Assembly (NCBI GenBank): GCA_024195265.1
Contig: JAJLRJ010000010.1
Span: 31,599,364-31,663,363 of the forward strand
Direction: 5' to 3'
Length of the DNA stretch: 64,000 nt
From: Dendrophyllia cribrosa
Taxonomy: Eukaryota > Cnidaria > Anthozoa > Scleractinia > Dendrophylliidae
Positions 44,201-56,000 of this stretch are shown in pieces (positions within the stretch are counted from its first letter, which is position 1; every line of letters starts with the position of its first letter). A program made the translations under genes and the position numbers. The notes under the pieces are model-generated. The model saw only the letters and a list, made by a program, of their open reading frames with translations. It was not told where the DNA came from and did not search any database.

Positions 44201-47200
44201 AATTACCTATATCGTGTACAATAAGGCAAATCTGTTAAAATTCTACAATGATATAAGTTGAAAAACTATATACAGGATATAACTATTAATAAGTGAGCTT
44301 AAAAAAATAAAAATCTAAGATCTACAATCGGACTAGCAATAATTATTGAAATCAGACTAAATATGAAAAAATTTACAAATTAATATAGAAAATGTCACGA
44401 CAAAATCACTTTCCCAACTTGCAACTTAAAACTAGACAACATGATTGCTTTGCGGAGATTAGGGTCTCATGTATTCCATTCTTTGAAAATGGAGTAAATA
44501 AATTGTTCATTTCCCCAATTTCTCTTTGCGATGGGCAAACAAATGTCTGTCTTTATCCTAGTATTATGACTGTGGAAATCTTTGTTGAACTTAATACCAA
44601 ATAACTTTCTTTCTGGAACTAAATTTGATTAAAAACAGTTCTGTTCCAGGTGAAAATACTGCTGAGAAATGTCCTGTATTTATTTATGATTAAAAAACAT
44701 GTGTAACCACTCAGCCATGTTGCTTCCAATATCATGTACATTGTAAACAGCAAGAGAAAGATAAAAAGAAACAGCAAAAAAAAAAATTGTTGTATGAGGA
44801 AACTAGAATTTTGGTCCCTTTATTCAAATTTGTTACTGTTATCACTAAAAAACAAATAACCAATACATGTACATTTCACATGTCTGTTTATTAAGAGAAC
44901 CTGTTTCGTCGCAGCCACAGTGAATTGTCGGTTTTCCTCCAGAATCGGGATTTAACATTTCCAAAGTGAAAGTCACGTCTTCAACAGCTGGAACACTGGA
45001 GTCACAAGTCACAGAGTCGGCATACAACACATGCCACACCTTGGGATCATCCCAGGGAGCAAATTTGTTTTCTCCAGACAAAGAGTCAAGTCCAACTGAA
45101 AGAAAATTATCATAGTAAGCAGTATGTGGACACATGTCATACATGAACCTAGTATATGGCCTAGTTTGCCATGATCCTCTTGTAGTTCAGTGGTTCTAGA
45201 GGGTCACAGGTTCAAATCCTGACTGTACTTTTAATTTTTTTTTTCCTTTGTCCCACACCCATGACATGATGAGCATGATGAGCTTAACATTTTCCATCTT
45301 TATACATGTATATGTTGTAGTTCAAATTTTTCTTTGGTTTCAAAATTTTAAAAACCAGTTTAATTTTTAATTTTCCTTTGTCCTGAATGCATTATCATAA
45401 TAACGGACAACAGAAAACAAAAATCACACAGGTTTGAAAATGTTCAAACCACAACATACGTAATATTAATTTTATTGTTAATTTTGAATATTTTTACATG
45501 TAGGTACATTTCAATACACTATGGGCGAGTTTTCATCAGTTAGAGTATCTACTAGTATATTCACATTTTATAAACAATCTTAACTTACAAGAATATTGTG
45601 CCAGGTCCAGCTTGTTCTGACATTGTGATGTTTGCTCAACTTGAGGCCATTTTTCATCCAGGAAGAAATACAGTTTCCCAGTCGATGTTGTATTCAGCCT
45701 AAACGTAACTAGTGCATCACCTAAAGTATTTGGCAACAAGGAATGAGGCATTAATATTATTTATATTTAATTGTTAGGAGGGGGAGGGGAGGGGAGATCT
45801 AGGGGAGGACCCACCTCCCTATTATGCAAAAAAATAAGGCCCAAAGGACTGAAAAATTCATTAAAAGAATATGTGACGCATGAATTGCATTAAAAAAAGG
45901 TCCGTGAAACAGAATCACGACCCCCCTTTGCTACAGTACTGTACCCTCTATTATTATTAATCCCTGGTGTTAAATGAAATACATAATCATCTTTTGAGCT
46001 GACCAATACCCATACATGTATCTGCTGTTCCCTGGGGTATATTCCATGCAATCCCATGTCTACAACATGTGCAGGTCATGGCCTATTCCAGGAGTTAAGA
46101 TAATTGTGAAGGGCAGCCAAAAACCAGCACATAAACGAGTGGGAAAAACAAGGAGATACTGGGACCACTATCTGAACGCCGTGAACAGGCTATGAAATGC
46201 CAAGCAGGACAGATCTACCAACAGCCAAGATCATAAATCTGTATTCGTCAAAGACTCTATGATCATACGCATAGTTTGCTGTGCATTTTTCTAAAACAAC
46301 GTCCAAGATATATATAGAAAAATGCCCATCTGGGCAGTAATAACAGGTTTTCAATACATGTAATACCATACATGTATAACACTGTCACACTACAGTATGT
46401 GGACCTTGGACCAGCAGGACCCTGGACCGGCACTTGCACGAACATGATGTGATTTTTCTTCGGTAAATAAAATATGACAAAAAATAAAAGTGTCCGAGAA
46501 TTTATCGATAAGTCTTCTTTAACATGAGCTACTTTTGGCTTTCCTGCTGTTGCCGAAGGCACAAAATTTCAGTTTGTTGACAGGTATGTCTGTTTGTCTT
46601 TTTTCATGCTTTCCATTTCAAGGGTCCATAAACAGCATAGCTATATTTATTACGCTAGTAAATAGTTAAAACGCAATAGTAAACCTACGTTTTTTGGCGA
46701 ATAAAGTCCGAAAAAATAAGTTTTTTATTGATGAAAATGAATTCGCTGTGGCGTTTGAATGTTTCGTTTTATCGTCTTTTGAAAAATGTCAACAACTCTC
46801 GCTTGGTGGCCCCTGGTCCAGCACTAATGTCGCTTGGGAAATTTAAGTGTGCTTATTGATAATTTTTCGCCTAAAGTTGACCTGGAAGTTACATATAATT
46901 CTTAACTACAATGAATATTTTTGTTATTTAGCCGAAAATGATATTTTAGTAACGCTTTAGGCATATACCAATCTCTAATATTTTTCTGAAAAGGTAACTA
47001 CAAGAAAAGAGGGGGAAAAACTCAGAAATGGACTGTTTTGGCTGATATGTCTTTAGTGCCCGCAAAATTTTATGAATGCCTTCCCAAGAAAATTCAGCTT
47101 AAAAATATCAGAAAATTTCTGATAATAAAACAAGTCAGTAAAATACTATTAAAAAACACTTTCTCATGTAAACTGTTGCAAAATTATGAGCATCTAGGGT

Positions 47201-47781
47201 TACTTTTCGTGTCCTTATATGAGTGCCGGACCCGGGGCCACAATGCCGGTCCAAGGGCTCGCGAGCAAGACCACTATTTTTCGAATTACGAGCAAAGTAT
47301 TTGAGGAAGGAAGATTTTAGGTTGAGATGTAATAGAGAACCATAAAAGCTATCTCCAGGCAAAAGTTTGGCTCATGAGGTGTTGATTTAGGTAAGATATA
47401 CGAAATTATGTTGTTTAGTGCCGGACCAGGGTCCACATACTGTACTGCTGTTGAGTAAATAGTGCATTAGAAGTTAGAGCAAGTAGAAAGTTGAAACAGC
47501 TGCTCTCAGCTCAACAAGACCTGAGCGACTGAGCAAATAATGTAAATCAGCAGCTCTTTCTAAATAATCCAGAAAGCACCGATTTGTCCTATAAAGTAAA
47601 TTTCTGCTTGGAAGTTATTACAAGAAGAGAAATGGAACTTACCGTAAAAGCAGAACTTAGTAATATACTGCCCTTGATACAGACGAGCCAGTCTAGAACT
47701 CAAAACCCCATGAACAGTTTTGCAATCTGCGACGAATGCAGCGTGTGATAAAACTAAAACCAATATCTGAAGATTATTCAT
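38284..47781 (-). CDS. GPR180: GPR180 (intimal thickness-related receptor family), ten exons
   Basis: Exons in transcript order: 47781-47643, 45720-45589, 45095-44901, 44083-43977, 43045-42972, 42602-42553, 40946-40801, 39880-39737, 39103-39026, 38487-38284; 1,269 nt, 422 aa, all phases consistent. The N-terminus MNNLQILVLVLSHAAFVADC is a signal peptide. A lumenal region follows (LYQGQYITKFCFYG; VWHVLYADSVTCDSS; LEMLNPDSGGKP), then a seven-helix region containing GQRLWQTIQKGGPMH, LMMAKLSTGWT, ERSTLRREFYNKFAK and the hallmark end LLLYRLFLSRSLYWEVSSLA. That C-terminal block is close to vertebrate GPR180 and unlike TMEM145. It belongs to the GOST-type seven-helix membrane proteins; the vertebrate protein has been implicated in vascular remodelling and TGF-beta-related signalling, which says little about a cnidarian. 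Introns hold several MITEs and a SINE-like element. Confidence 0.93.
41001..41290 (+). repeat. tRNA-derived SINE-like element
   Basis: The head GCGCGGTGGTTTAGTGGTTAG resembles a pol III A box. It continues with GGTCTCGGCTGTCATTTTGT and ends near CTGGGGTAACCCTGTGATGG, a tail I recognise as common in coral repeats. It sits between exons 6 and 7 of GPR180. Confidence 0.5.
41574..41853. mobile_element. 280-bp long-armed inverted-repeat element
   Basis: Arms of about 100 bp match in inverse: AACAGCCAATTGGCACAATC and GTGGTAGGGAACTTGAGTTG at the left, their near-exact reverse complements at the right, ending in CGGATTTTAAYATTTTTC-type sequence. The spacer is about 75 bp with no ORF. In a GPR180 intron. 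Confidence 0.7.
42770..42885. repeat. Copy of the AGTACTGCTC/GGTCACAC dispersed repeat
   Basis: AGGATTTCATCCACAGACTC, GCATAATAAACAGCACCAC and AAAGTACTGCTCAGTAGC match 4470-4790. A (GAT)n stretch precedes it at 42724-42750. A shorter copy is at 40622-40695. Confidence 0.6.
43723..43880. mobile_element. MITE with ATAGATGGTTTTCAC ends
   Basis: Perfect terminal ATAGATGGTTTTCAC / GTGAAAACCATCTAT. The interior shares ACTCAAATGACAAAGGCCAT and ACACCAATATGG with 15441-15573 and 37931-38062. Confidence 0.7.
45170..45235 (+). repeat. tRNA-like pseudogene / SINE head
   Basis: TAGTTCAGTGG and GGTTCAAATCC, spaced like A and B boxes, but the acceptor stem does not close and a normal anticodon arm is absent. 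Probably a tRNA-derived repeat, not a working tRNA gene. Confidence 0.4.
46391..47444. mobile_element. 1.05-kb TA-flanked TIR element in GPR180 intron 1
   Basis: TACAGTATGTGGACC and GGTCCACATACTGTA are exact inverted ends, TA included. GCCGGACC/GGTCCGGC-type motifs recur near both ends. No transposase ORF. TA plus CAGT ends suggest a non-autonomous Tc1-mariner relative. Confidence 0.65.
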
Positions 47782-48389
47782 CCTAATGGATGTCAGTAAA
47801 GAGCATATCCAAAAAAATTAATTCATTTTGAATACGTAAAACGGAAGTTTAAACGGCAGCATAATTTTTGAAGCTGTTCGTCCGCCATGTTTCGGCAAGG
47901 AAGTGCGCTTGCGCTATCGACTTGCCACGTGTAACAGAAATATTGGAATTGGGTCAGGAAAACAGGATAAGTGGACAGAGAAAAGGGAATCGGTCGTGGT
48001 CATGGTACTTGGTCTTTTTTTATATTTGAAGGCTTTGTACTTAACACAAAATACAAATGATTTGCTTGAAAGAATCCCCGGTACGTTCTCAGCACGTTCT
48101 TAAAATTTTGGCCAATTTCAGCCTCAACGTTCTTAGTATAAATAAAGGTTCTTATCTTATATGATCAGAAAGATTGGCTTCTCGAAAATAACAAAGCCTC
48201 CAAATAACAAACCCTTTGCACTGGAAATAATACCAAATAGAATTGAAGAAGCACGCATTCCAACTGACGCGAAAAAAAAATGTTGCAAATAATTTCTGAG
48301 ATCATTATTGTTTTAGGTGGTCTGCCTCGTATGGTCAAGAAATCAGAGAATTAACTCTGTGTGTAAGTTATAGTGCTAAAGTCAACATA

Positions 48390-48545
48390 TATATTTCCCT
48401 GTACTGAGCGTTAGCCCTAGTAAGGAAATGGGGGACCACACGAGGGAAAGAAAAAAATCTTTGACCTCGGTGGGATTCGAACACCCACGACCTCCGGATT
48501 AGATCTCGTATGGTGTCTATGACTCTTTTGCTGACCATCCTTATG
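48390..48545 (-). repeat. tRNA-derived repeat
   Basis: On the minus strand it reads AGATCTAATCCGGAGGTCGT then GGGTGTTCGAATCCCACC, a B-box-like sequence, followed by GAGGTCAAAGATTTTTTTC. I recognise this as a repeated sequence of anthozoan genomes. Two simple repeats, (ATT)n and (CTT)n, follow at about 48570-48645. Confidence 0.45.
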
Positions 48546-48645
48546 GCCTTACTATTCATTTTTAAATTATTTTTATTATTATTATTATTATTATTTATTT
48601 ACTTTTTTTTCTTCTTCTTCTTCTTCTTCTTCTTCTCTTATTCTG

Positions 48646-50056
48646 TAAGTATTGCCATTAAATTGTAAAAAAAAAAATAAATGATAAAATCATGTTGAAC
48701 TCATTGTTGTTTTCTAAGAAACAACGTTACGGAAAAAACTTGGCAGATCGATTTAACAAAGACCACAGTTTCAGTTGAACTTAATTGTATATTTTGCGGG
48801 GTACTAATCAAATTGAATCATTACTAACAATTTAATTTGATGTATATTTTTGACAGCATGAAGACAGGTTTAAAATCTTGTTCGTCTTTGCCTTTTTTTT
48901 CCGAAGATTCGTTACTTAATAGAAAAGAAAAAAAATCGAGTTTGTTTAAAAAAACAGAAGAAAAAGTGTAGGAGAAGTAAGAGAAAGCTAAAGTGAGACG
49001 ATTTCCTGTCATTGCTGGCTTTTGCATTTGTGCAAATTGATTTTATATTAATTTTTTAATGTAGTCAAGGGTGTGTTTATGAGGTTTTGAAAAACAAGCA
49101 TCTCATGACATTTTTTTTTTACAAAACTAAATATTGGCAAAAGAGTTTGTTACTTTATGTTACATTTGGTGATTTCTTATTTTAAATAAAAAATCGTGAA
49201 TGTGCAGTGTTTTGTTGCTAAAATTAGGACAACATGTCACTTTAACTGATAATATTTTTATTACTTAAAAAGCACTCGATTATGTTTTCTTAGGTTTATT
49301 ATTTTTGAAATATGCTTCATATGCACGTTTTTCTTCCCAGTTCTGAAAACTTACGTCAGATTTTCTTGATAATATTTAATGCTGATATCAAAAACAAAGG
49401 CTAATTTCCTCAATTTCATATCCTGTACGGAAATGTTTGACTTGCCTCATAGATCTTTATCACTTACAGTGTTATGTTGTTTCTTGTAAATATTTACTGA
49501 TGAAGATTTAAATTTGAGCACTTCACTTCTAAATTTGTTTTAATTTCCAAATGTTGAACACGAAAAGCAAAAATTTGCGTTCTTTTTTGAAATACCTTAT
49601 TACACATTTTTTTGAAATACTTTCCTCGTACATTAGATCATGTTTCTAATTCCCTTCCAATTTTATCCGGTAATCTCCAAGATTTTTATTGTGGTGCTAT
49701 TTTGGCCACTGATTATATCGGGAAAAGCTTTTAAACTATAAGATAAATACATTATAAATATGACAAAAAAATCGTTCGTCATTGTGAGGTTTGGCCGAAA
49801 CAATAGCCTCTGATTTGCCGAAGAAGAAGAAATGATAACTGTTCCGTTGCAAGCGTAATTAACAGAGTTTTTGAAGTCAATTGATAATCTTTTATCATTG
49901 TTAATCGTGGTGCATTTTTAAAATCGATCTTCGCTCGATCTTTCCCAGCCTATTGTGATGATGGCTTTTTTCATCGCCTCGTTTTAATATCAACGGCAAG
50001 TTATTCGTTGGTGATCGTGTTTTTTATTATCATCTGACAGTCACTTTCAAAACAAA
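48646..50056. other. AT-rich upstream region of the DUF885 gene
   Basis: No gene or clear repeat recognised. It presumably contains the promoter of the gene starting at 50057. Confidence 0.4.
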
Positions 50057-53000
50057 ATGGGTGAACATGAAATGAACTCAATTTCCCCCGATCAACTGGG
50101 CCTTCAAGAACACGTGGTTCTCGCCAATTCTACGCCCAGCGTCTCAACTGAACACATGAATCGCCGACATTCAAGGATTTGTATTTTAGCTGGCGTTATT
50201 GCATTCATCGGTGTTGGCTGTCTGTTAGCTGGCGTTGTCCTAATGGTTCTATCACAAAGCGAGAGGTCAACCCCGAAAAGCAAGACTGATGTGGATTTAA
50301 ATCAAACAAAATCGTGTGTTAATAACTCGACGGCTAGCACCAACGACTCAAAACCGGCAAATCCGTGCGAGTTATCCTTGGAAGTCGCGAGGGCAGGTAA
50401 GCTAATAAATAAATTGCAGATGTTGATTTTTAAAGTGCTTCTTATAATTCGTCAGTACTTAAAAAAAATCGACAAATTAAAATTTAAAACCTTTCGCCCA
50501 AACGTTTCTTGTCCTCAGTTATCATCCGATGTATTAAGCAACATTCTCCTTGGTGTAACCATTGCTTTTTGGTGAGACTTGTTTACTAGTATTAACATCT
50601 GTACTTAATATTTTTTCACACTGACATGACAATCTCGAGGTTTTAGTAATTGAAGAAAGCTTCTTATTTTTCTCCTGGTAATTAATTTGTTGAAATGCTT
50701 TTTTCTCTACATAGAGGACTGGATATCATGGGGACTATCAAAACCTATATACAACTAAAAATTTTTATTATTAACATGATATCGATGGACAGGCGAAACC
50801 ACAATCCATTAGTTTATTTGCCTTTTGTCGACTGATTAATATAATATAAATTGCATATAAACCACTGTCGAAAATCGAGAAAGAAAAATTCTTTTTTTTT
50901 TAATAGTAATAACAAAAACAAAAAACGAAACCTGAAATCCACTTATGATGCAAAAACACCTTGATCATGACGGCCTTGCACTTTATGCAAACAATTTTTT
51001 TGTTTTAGGACGCATTAAATCCGATTAAAGTTCAATAGACCATGCTCAAGTGTGTTAAGGCTTGACTCAACCAATAATTTGGTGGATTTTTATTTCAAGT
51101 AAAAGCATTTATCTAATCTTTATGAAACTTGGCAAGCATTTTGTTATTCGCGCCGTTGTATCCATTTGATCAACTTTTTCTTGTCAAGTTTAAGTCACGT
51201 GACTTGCAATTGCCTTATAACGGTTAAAATCTTTCAACGAAAATGGTGAATAGATAGTCACATAATATTCATATTGTTTATTCCTTTTACTATGACTCCT
51301 AGTAAGGGCTTAATAATGCCGCCTTTTAATTATGTCCATGTGTCAACGGAAACCGCCAATTAAGGAAAACAGGTTACGTGACATAACAAATGTCAAAATA
51401 TCTGACAAGATATATGACGGATGGAAAGGACATTTTGGACATTTTGATGGCGAAAGTTTTCAAACTTTCCGATTGCAAACGTTCCCCATTTCAAAAAACA
51501 TGTTTTGTGACGTCATCAATCAGGGAATATCACATGATGGTTGATGAGACTTTCGTTTGATCGAACAAGTCAATTATTCCATGACCGAGAAAAGTTATTA
51601 TATCAAGAAGGAATGGGGTTCTTTAAAATCTCTGCAGGGGGTCCTTTAATGATAAAAAATCCAAGCCGTCACTTGAGTGTCGACCACTATCTGCTTCAGC
51701 CTGGGAGGTAGCGAAAGGGCGCCTGCAGTAAAGACCCCCTTTTGTTCTTTTCTGCGGATGCTGGCGGCCTCAAAATTCTGATTGGATAATTCACGCTGGG
51801 TGGTACATAGTAAATTCACGCGTGAAGTCATCCATGCGCGCGCCAGTTTCTGATTGGTGAACGTATTGACAGTTGACGTAATTCGATTACAAGGAAATCG
51901 GTGGGCGTAATGCGAATAGCACGGTTCTTATAGCAGGCGTTCCTTCCCTTCTCCCCCTCTCCTTTTCCGCGCCCCATCCCCCCTCCCCGTTTACGCCTGC
52001 CACGCAGGCTAATATGGCTCGTAATGACGTAACAAGATTTTTCATGACGTTGAAGAATCAGCTTAATGCTTATTGCTTCCAATAAAACATTTCTGAGATT
52101 GACAAGTCAGTGCAACTTTAAAACGTGATTATTTAGGTTCTTTTTTTGTTTAATGACTGTCAGAAACTGCTAAAACCAGTTACAAAGTAATCAAATCCAG
52201 CCAATCCAACAAACGCAAACTGAAAGCAGTGAACCAATCAGAACTCGAAATAAACATATGCAACCGATGCCAAGCGCGGGAAAACACTTAACTGGTGCCA
52301 AGCGCGGGAAACATGTAACTGTAACCGATGACTAGGCACGTGTAAAAAATGTATCCGGCGCGAAAGCGTGGAAATATGCAACTGCAATGAAAATGCTCGC
52401 AAGCCAGGCCACCATATCGCTGATGGCACCGCGGCAGAACGCACTGCGCATGAGTAGAAAACTGAGCATCCGGTGAATTACGCATTTCTGGTGACATACT
52501 GTAATCCCATGTAAATGTTGTAGTTAACTTTTTTATCGCAGGTAATTTTTATTTTTCCATTGTTTTTGGGTATGGTAATATACGCTAATGAATTTGAAAC
52601 AAAGGAAAAACAAAAATTGCCTGAAATAAAAAATGAACTGCAACATAAGCAACATAAAACTCCCGTACCGCGAAGTTTGAAAACAAAAAGTAAGAGTTAT
52701 AAAACAAAGGTAGAGAAAAAGTTTGTTTCGTTGAAAAGTTTTTTCATCGTTCAAGTTTCAAGCGTTTGCACCAACAGGTTTGGTGTTTGCACCAACAACG
52801 AAATATGAACAAATAATTTTTGCATCGCATTTTTTCACAAAAAACAAGTCTTCACTCCATCTCGAAATGTATTCATGCAAGAACCGATCGTGTACGTACC
52901 ATAATTTTCTTCGGTTTTGGTCCTTTCATCATTGCATCTAGAAAATCTAGGTCTGTTGGTTCATGCAGAAGTGTTGTTTTATGCTGTTCGCATCGATGTT

Positions 53001-56000
53001 GACTGGTAGTTTAACGGACCGGAAGTGCTTGAAGTTTACGCATGCGCAAACGTTCTGCCGCGGTGCCATCGCTGATATGCTGTTTAATCTACTCTCTTTT
53101 TTTCCTGCATACAGGATTGGAGTCTTTTCTAGCAAAGTTAAAAACGATACAAAGGAGCTTCACTCCATATAGAGGTTCATTCACCAAGGTTCTCTTTCAA
53201 CCCTACAATCCCGCACCAGAGGAAATCAAAGCGTCAACGGACAAAACAAAAGCATTATATGAAGAACTTCTTAAGATGAAAGCGAGCCTAGACATGGAAC
53301 GACTCAAGCTACAAGAAAGAAAACTTTTGGCCCTTGTAGAGCACGAGCTTAAACATTTCTTTGGTAAACCATACAAGAACAATTACTACACAGGTTCGAT
53401 GCTAATTCATTGTCTATATTTTCATTCATTCGTTCATCCATCCATCCGTCCCCCATCCATTCGCTCATTCATTCACTCATCCGTTAATCCATCCACCACC
53501 CGCTCATCCATCTTTTCGGCTGTCCATCCATCCATCCATCCGTCCATGCAGGCGTTAATAGCCTGTGTATTTTAATTTAATAGAATGCCGCATGAAAATA
53601 GAATATCATATCTTTCTCAGTATTCATTCATTCATTCATTCATTCATTCGTTCATTCTACATTTCATTCATTAATTTATGAGTCTCTCGTAGCTCAGCGG
53701 TTGGAGCATCCGATCGCTGTGCGGTTCGATCATCCCGATGAAAGAACACATAAATCTTTTACTGTAAGTACAGCTTCATGGGGAGATTTAATTCTTGTGG
53801 TCATAGAAGGTGATTTAACCCCATTAGTAATAATTAATTAGTAATTTTTTCTGGTTTCCTTTCAATTTGCTAACAGTTCTTGACACTGAAAGCAGATTAT
53901 GACGCCTCGGCTGAAGACACCTAGTGCAGCTTAAATTGGGTGTGTTTGGAATGCTAGAATTTAATTCTAGTAAATTGTATGGGGTACTTACAGTCGAAGC
54001 TTTATGTGTCGTTTCATCCTGTCGGAGATTCGGATTTTCTTTTTTATCCCACGCTCGTGGCATGATAAACATCTTTTTGTTATTGCATTAGATCATTTTA
54101 ACACAAGTAACATTATTGTAAGATATGTCTTTATTTATTATTAGTCTGAAGGCACTCATCGACAAAGATTCGGTATATTAATTTCTTTATGCTTCCGTGC
54201 CTTCATTTCGTCTTTAATTTCTTCCATTATTACTTAGGAGCATGGATGCTGGGCCCTAATCAAAGATGCAGGGACGAGCCCATCGCATCAATACCAATTC
54301 ACCTGAATTTGGCTCTTTATGTATTTATCCTTAAAGCGGACAAAACGTTTACAAGTGCGGAGGATGCTTTAAATTTGCTGCCGAAATTCCGAGACGGAAT
54401 TTACCAGTATAAGTCAAATCTCCAGAGAGGCGTAAAATCTGGAATGGTCCAGTCATTAGATGAATGTAGGGATGGAATCGAGTGTATGAAACAAATTTAT
54501 ATCTCTCCTTATACCGCCGGAATGCCCGAAAGTGTGTTATCGTGGTCGGGAGTACGTTCTCGCATAAACAGTTTCATTTCTGGCGTTCCAGAACAAGATT
54601 TATCTCAATGGATTGTGAAATATGGGAACAATATGTCCGAGTCTCTCTTTGAGGGTGTGGTCAAATTCGTCGGGACACCAATGGCCAGTTTATTTGAATA
54701 TCTTGAAAAGGATCACGTGACACACTGCGTACCGAGTACTGTATCTAGTGGTCTGGGAACGAGGCCTGTTAGTTACATCTTCATCAACGGAACAAGGACT
54801 TCTGAGCAGACGAGTAAAACGCTGGATGGAAATGAAAGGATTATGGAGGGTAAAAAAGCATACGCCGGAATTCTTTCTTATTTCACTTCCACAAACTACA
54901 CACCAGGTATATTATTGTTTGATACTGTTGCTGATAATCACATTAACTCATATTCCACGACCCCATTAAAAGAAATTTGATGAGACTGATTGTATAAGGT
55001 CATTACAAGTTAAAAAGTTTTCAATTGAGTGTCGTAAAACCAAAACCACACTAATTACTTTGGCCAATCACAACAGAGGCGGGCAATCCAATGAACCAAT
55101 CAGAACACGAAGCGGCAAATACATTAGCTGGTGCTAAGCGCGGGAAAACGCGTGCGAACCTCTGATTGGTTGAGAAAGTGGCGCGAGGTTTTTTGACCAA
55201 TGACAAAGCGTAACAGTGCAAAACCCAACCAATCACGAAAGTACTTTCGACACTCAGTTGAAAAGCGCATTAAAAGACGAATTCTGATTGGATCCGAAAG
55301 GCAATTAAAAGCATTTTGACTTTACCGGCATTTTTCTATAATTTACTATACTTAAAAAAAGTTCCAAAATTTAGGAAATGGAAAATCCGGTCCAAACACG
55401 TAATTTATTTTAACTTTCAATCAAAACCCTCTCTATTGTATCGGTTTGTTCTCAATGATTTAGATGAGGTGCATGCTATTGGATGGAGACAGCTGACCAC
55501 ATATCACCGACAAGCTATAGACATAGCAAGGACGGTAACTGGACAAGGAAATGAAAGCGAGGCTGTATCTGAATTCAAATCCCGTTTGAAGTCGTTCTCG
55601 CTTTACCTCAACGAACATCCTTTCCCGTTAAATGAGTCAAACAGCGAAGCTTTCGAGAAATGCAGAACTGAACCAGGTGGGAACCATTGCCCGCTCCTGA
55701 AACTTCAGGGAGACACGGCAACTCTCTTTCTTCCTAGATAATAACAGCGCTTCGCATTTTTTGCGATGAACTAGCATTCGATCCAGTTATACTACCAGTT
55801 TCTTCATGTGGTGATTAAATTTAAGTTAGAGTTTGAGGGAGTGTATAATTATGTCAGGAGGATTTGCTGAGTTCAAATTGAAGACTAATAACCTCTATTT
55901 ATTTTTACACAAATACTGTTTTTAATGCAAGAGAAAGATCTAAATGAATTAACCCTCAGACGTACACGCAAACTTATACCCCCACCGTGGTATAAGGGGA

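Noticed and set aside
45170..45235. Possible functional tRNA gene
   Set aside because: A and B boxes are present but stems do not form a cloverleaf; treated as a SINE or tRNA relic. The same holds for 48390-48545 and 53686-53755.
38284..47781. TMEM145 instead of GPR180
   Set aside because: The C-terminal LYRLFLSRSLYWEVSSLA and RSTLRREFYNKFAK blocks match GPR180, and TMEM145-specific lumenal motifs are missing.
53396..53575. ORF extension beyond DUF885 exon 2
   Set aside because: It is intron read-through into CATC simple repeats; the donor at 53394 joins in phase to the exon at 54238.
53400..53660. Short regular repeats as a possible CRISPR array
   Set aside because: Tetranucleotide microsatellite without spacer structure, in a eukaryotic intron.
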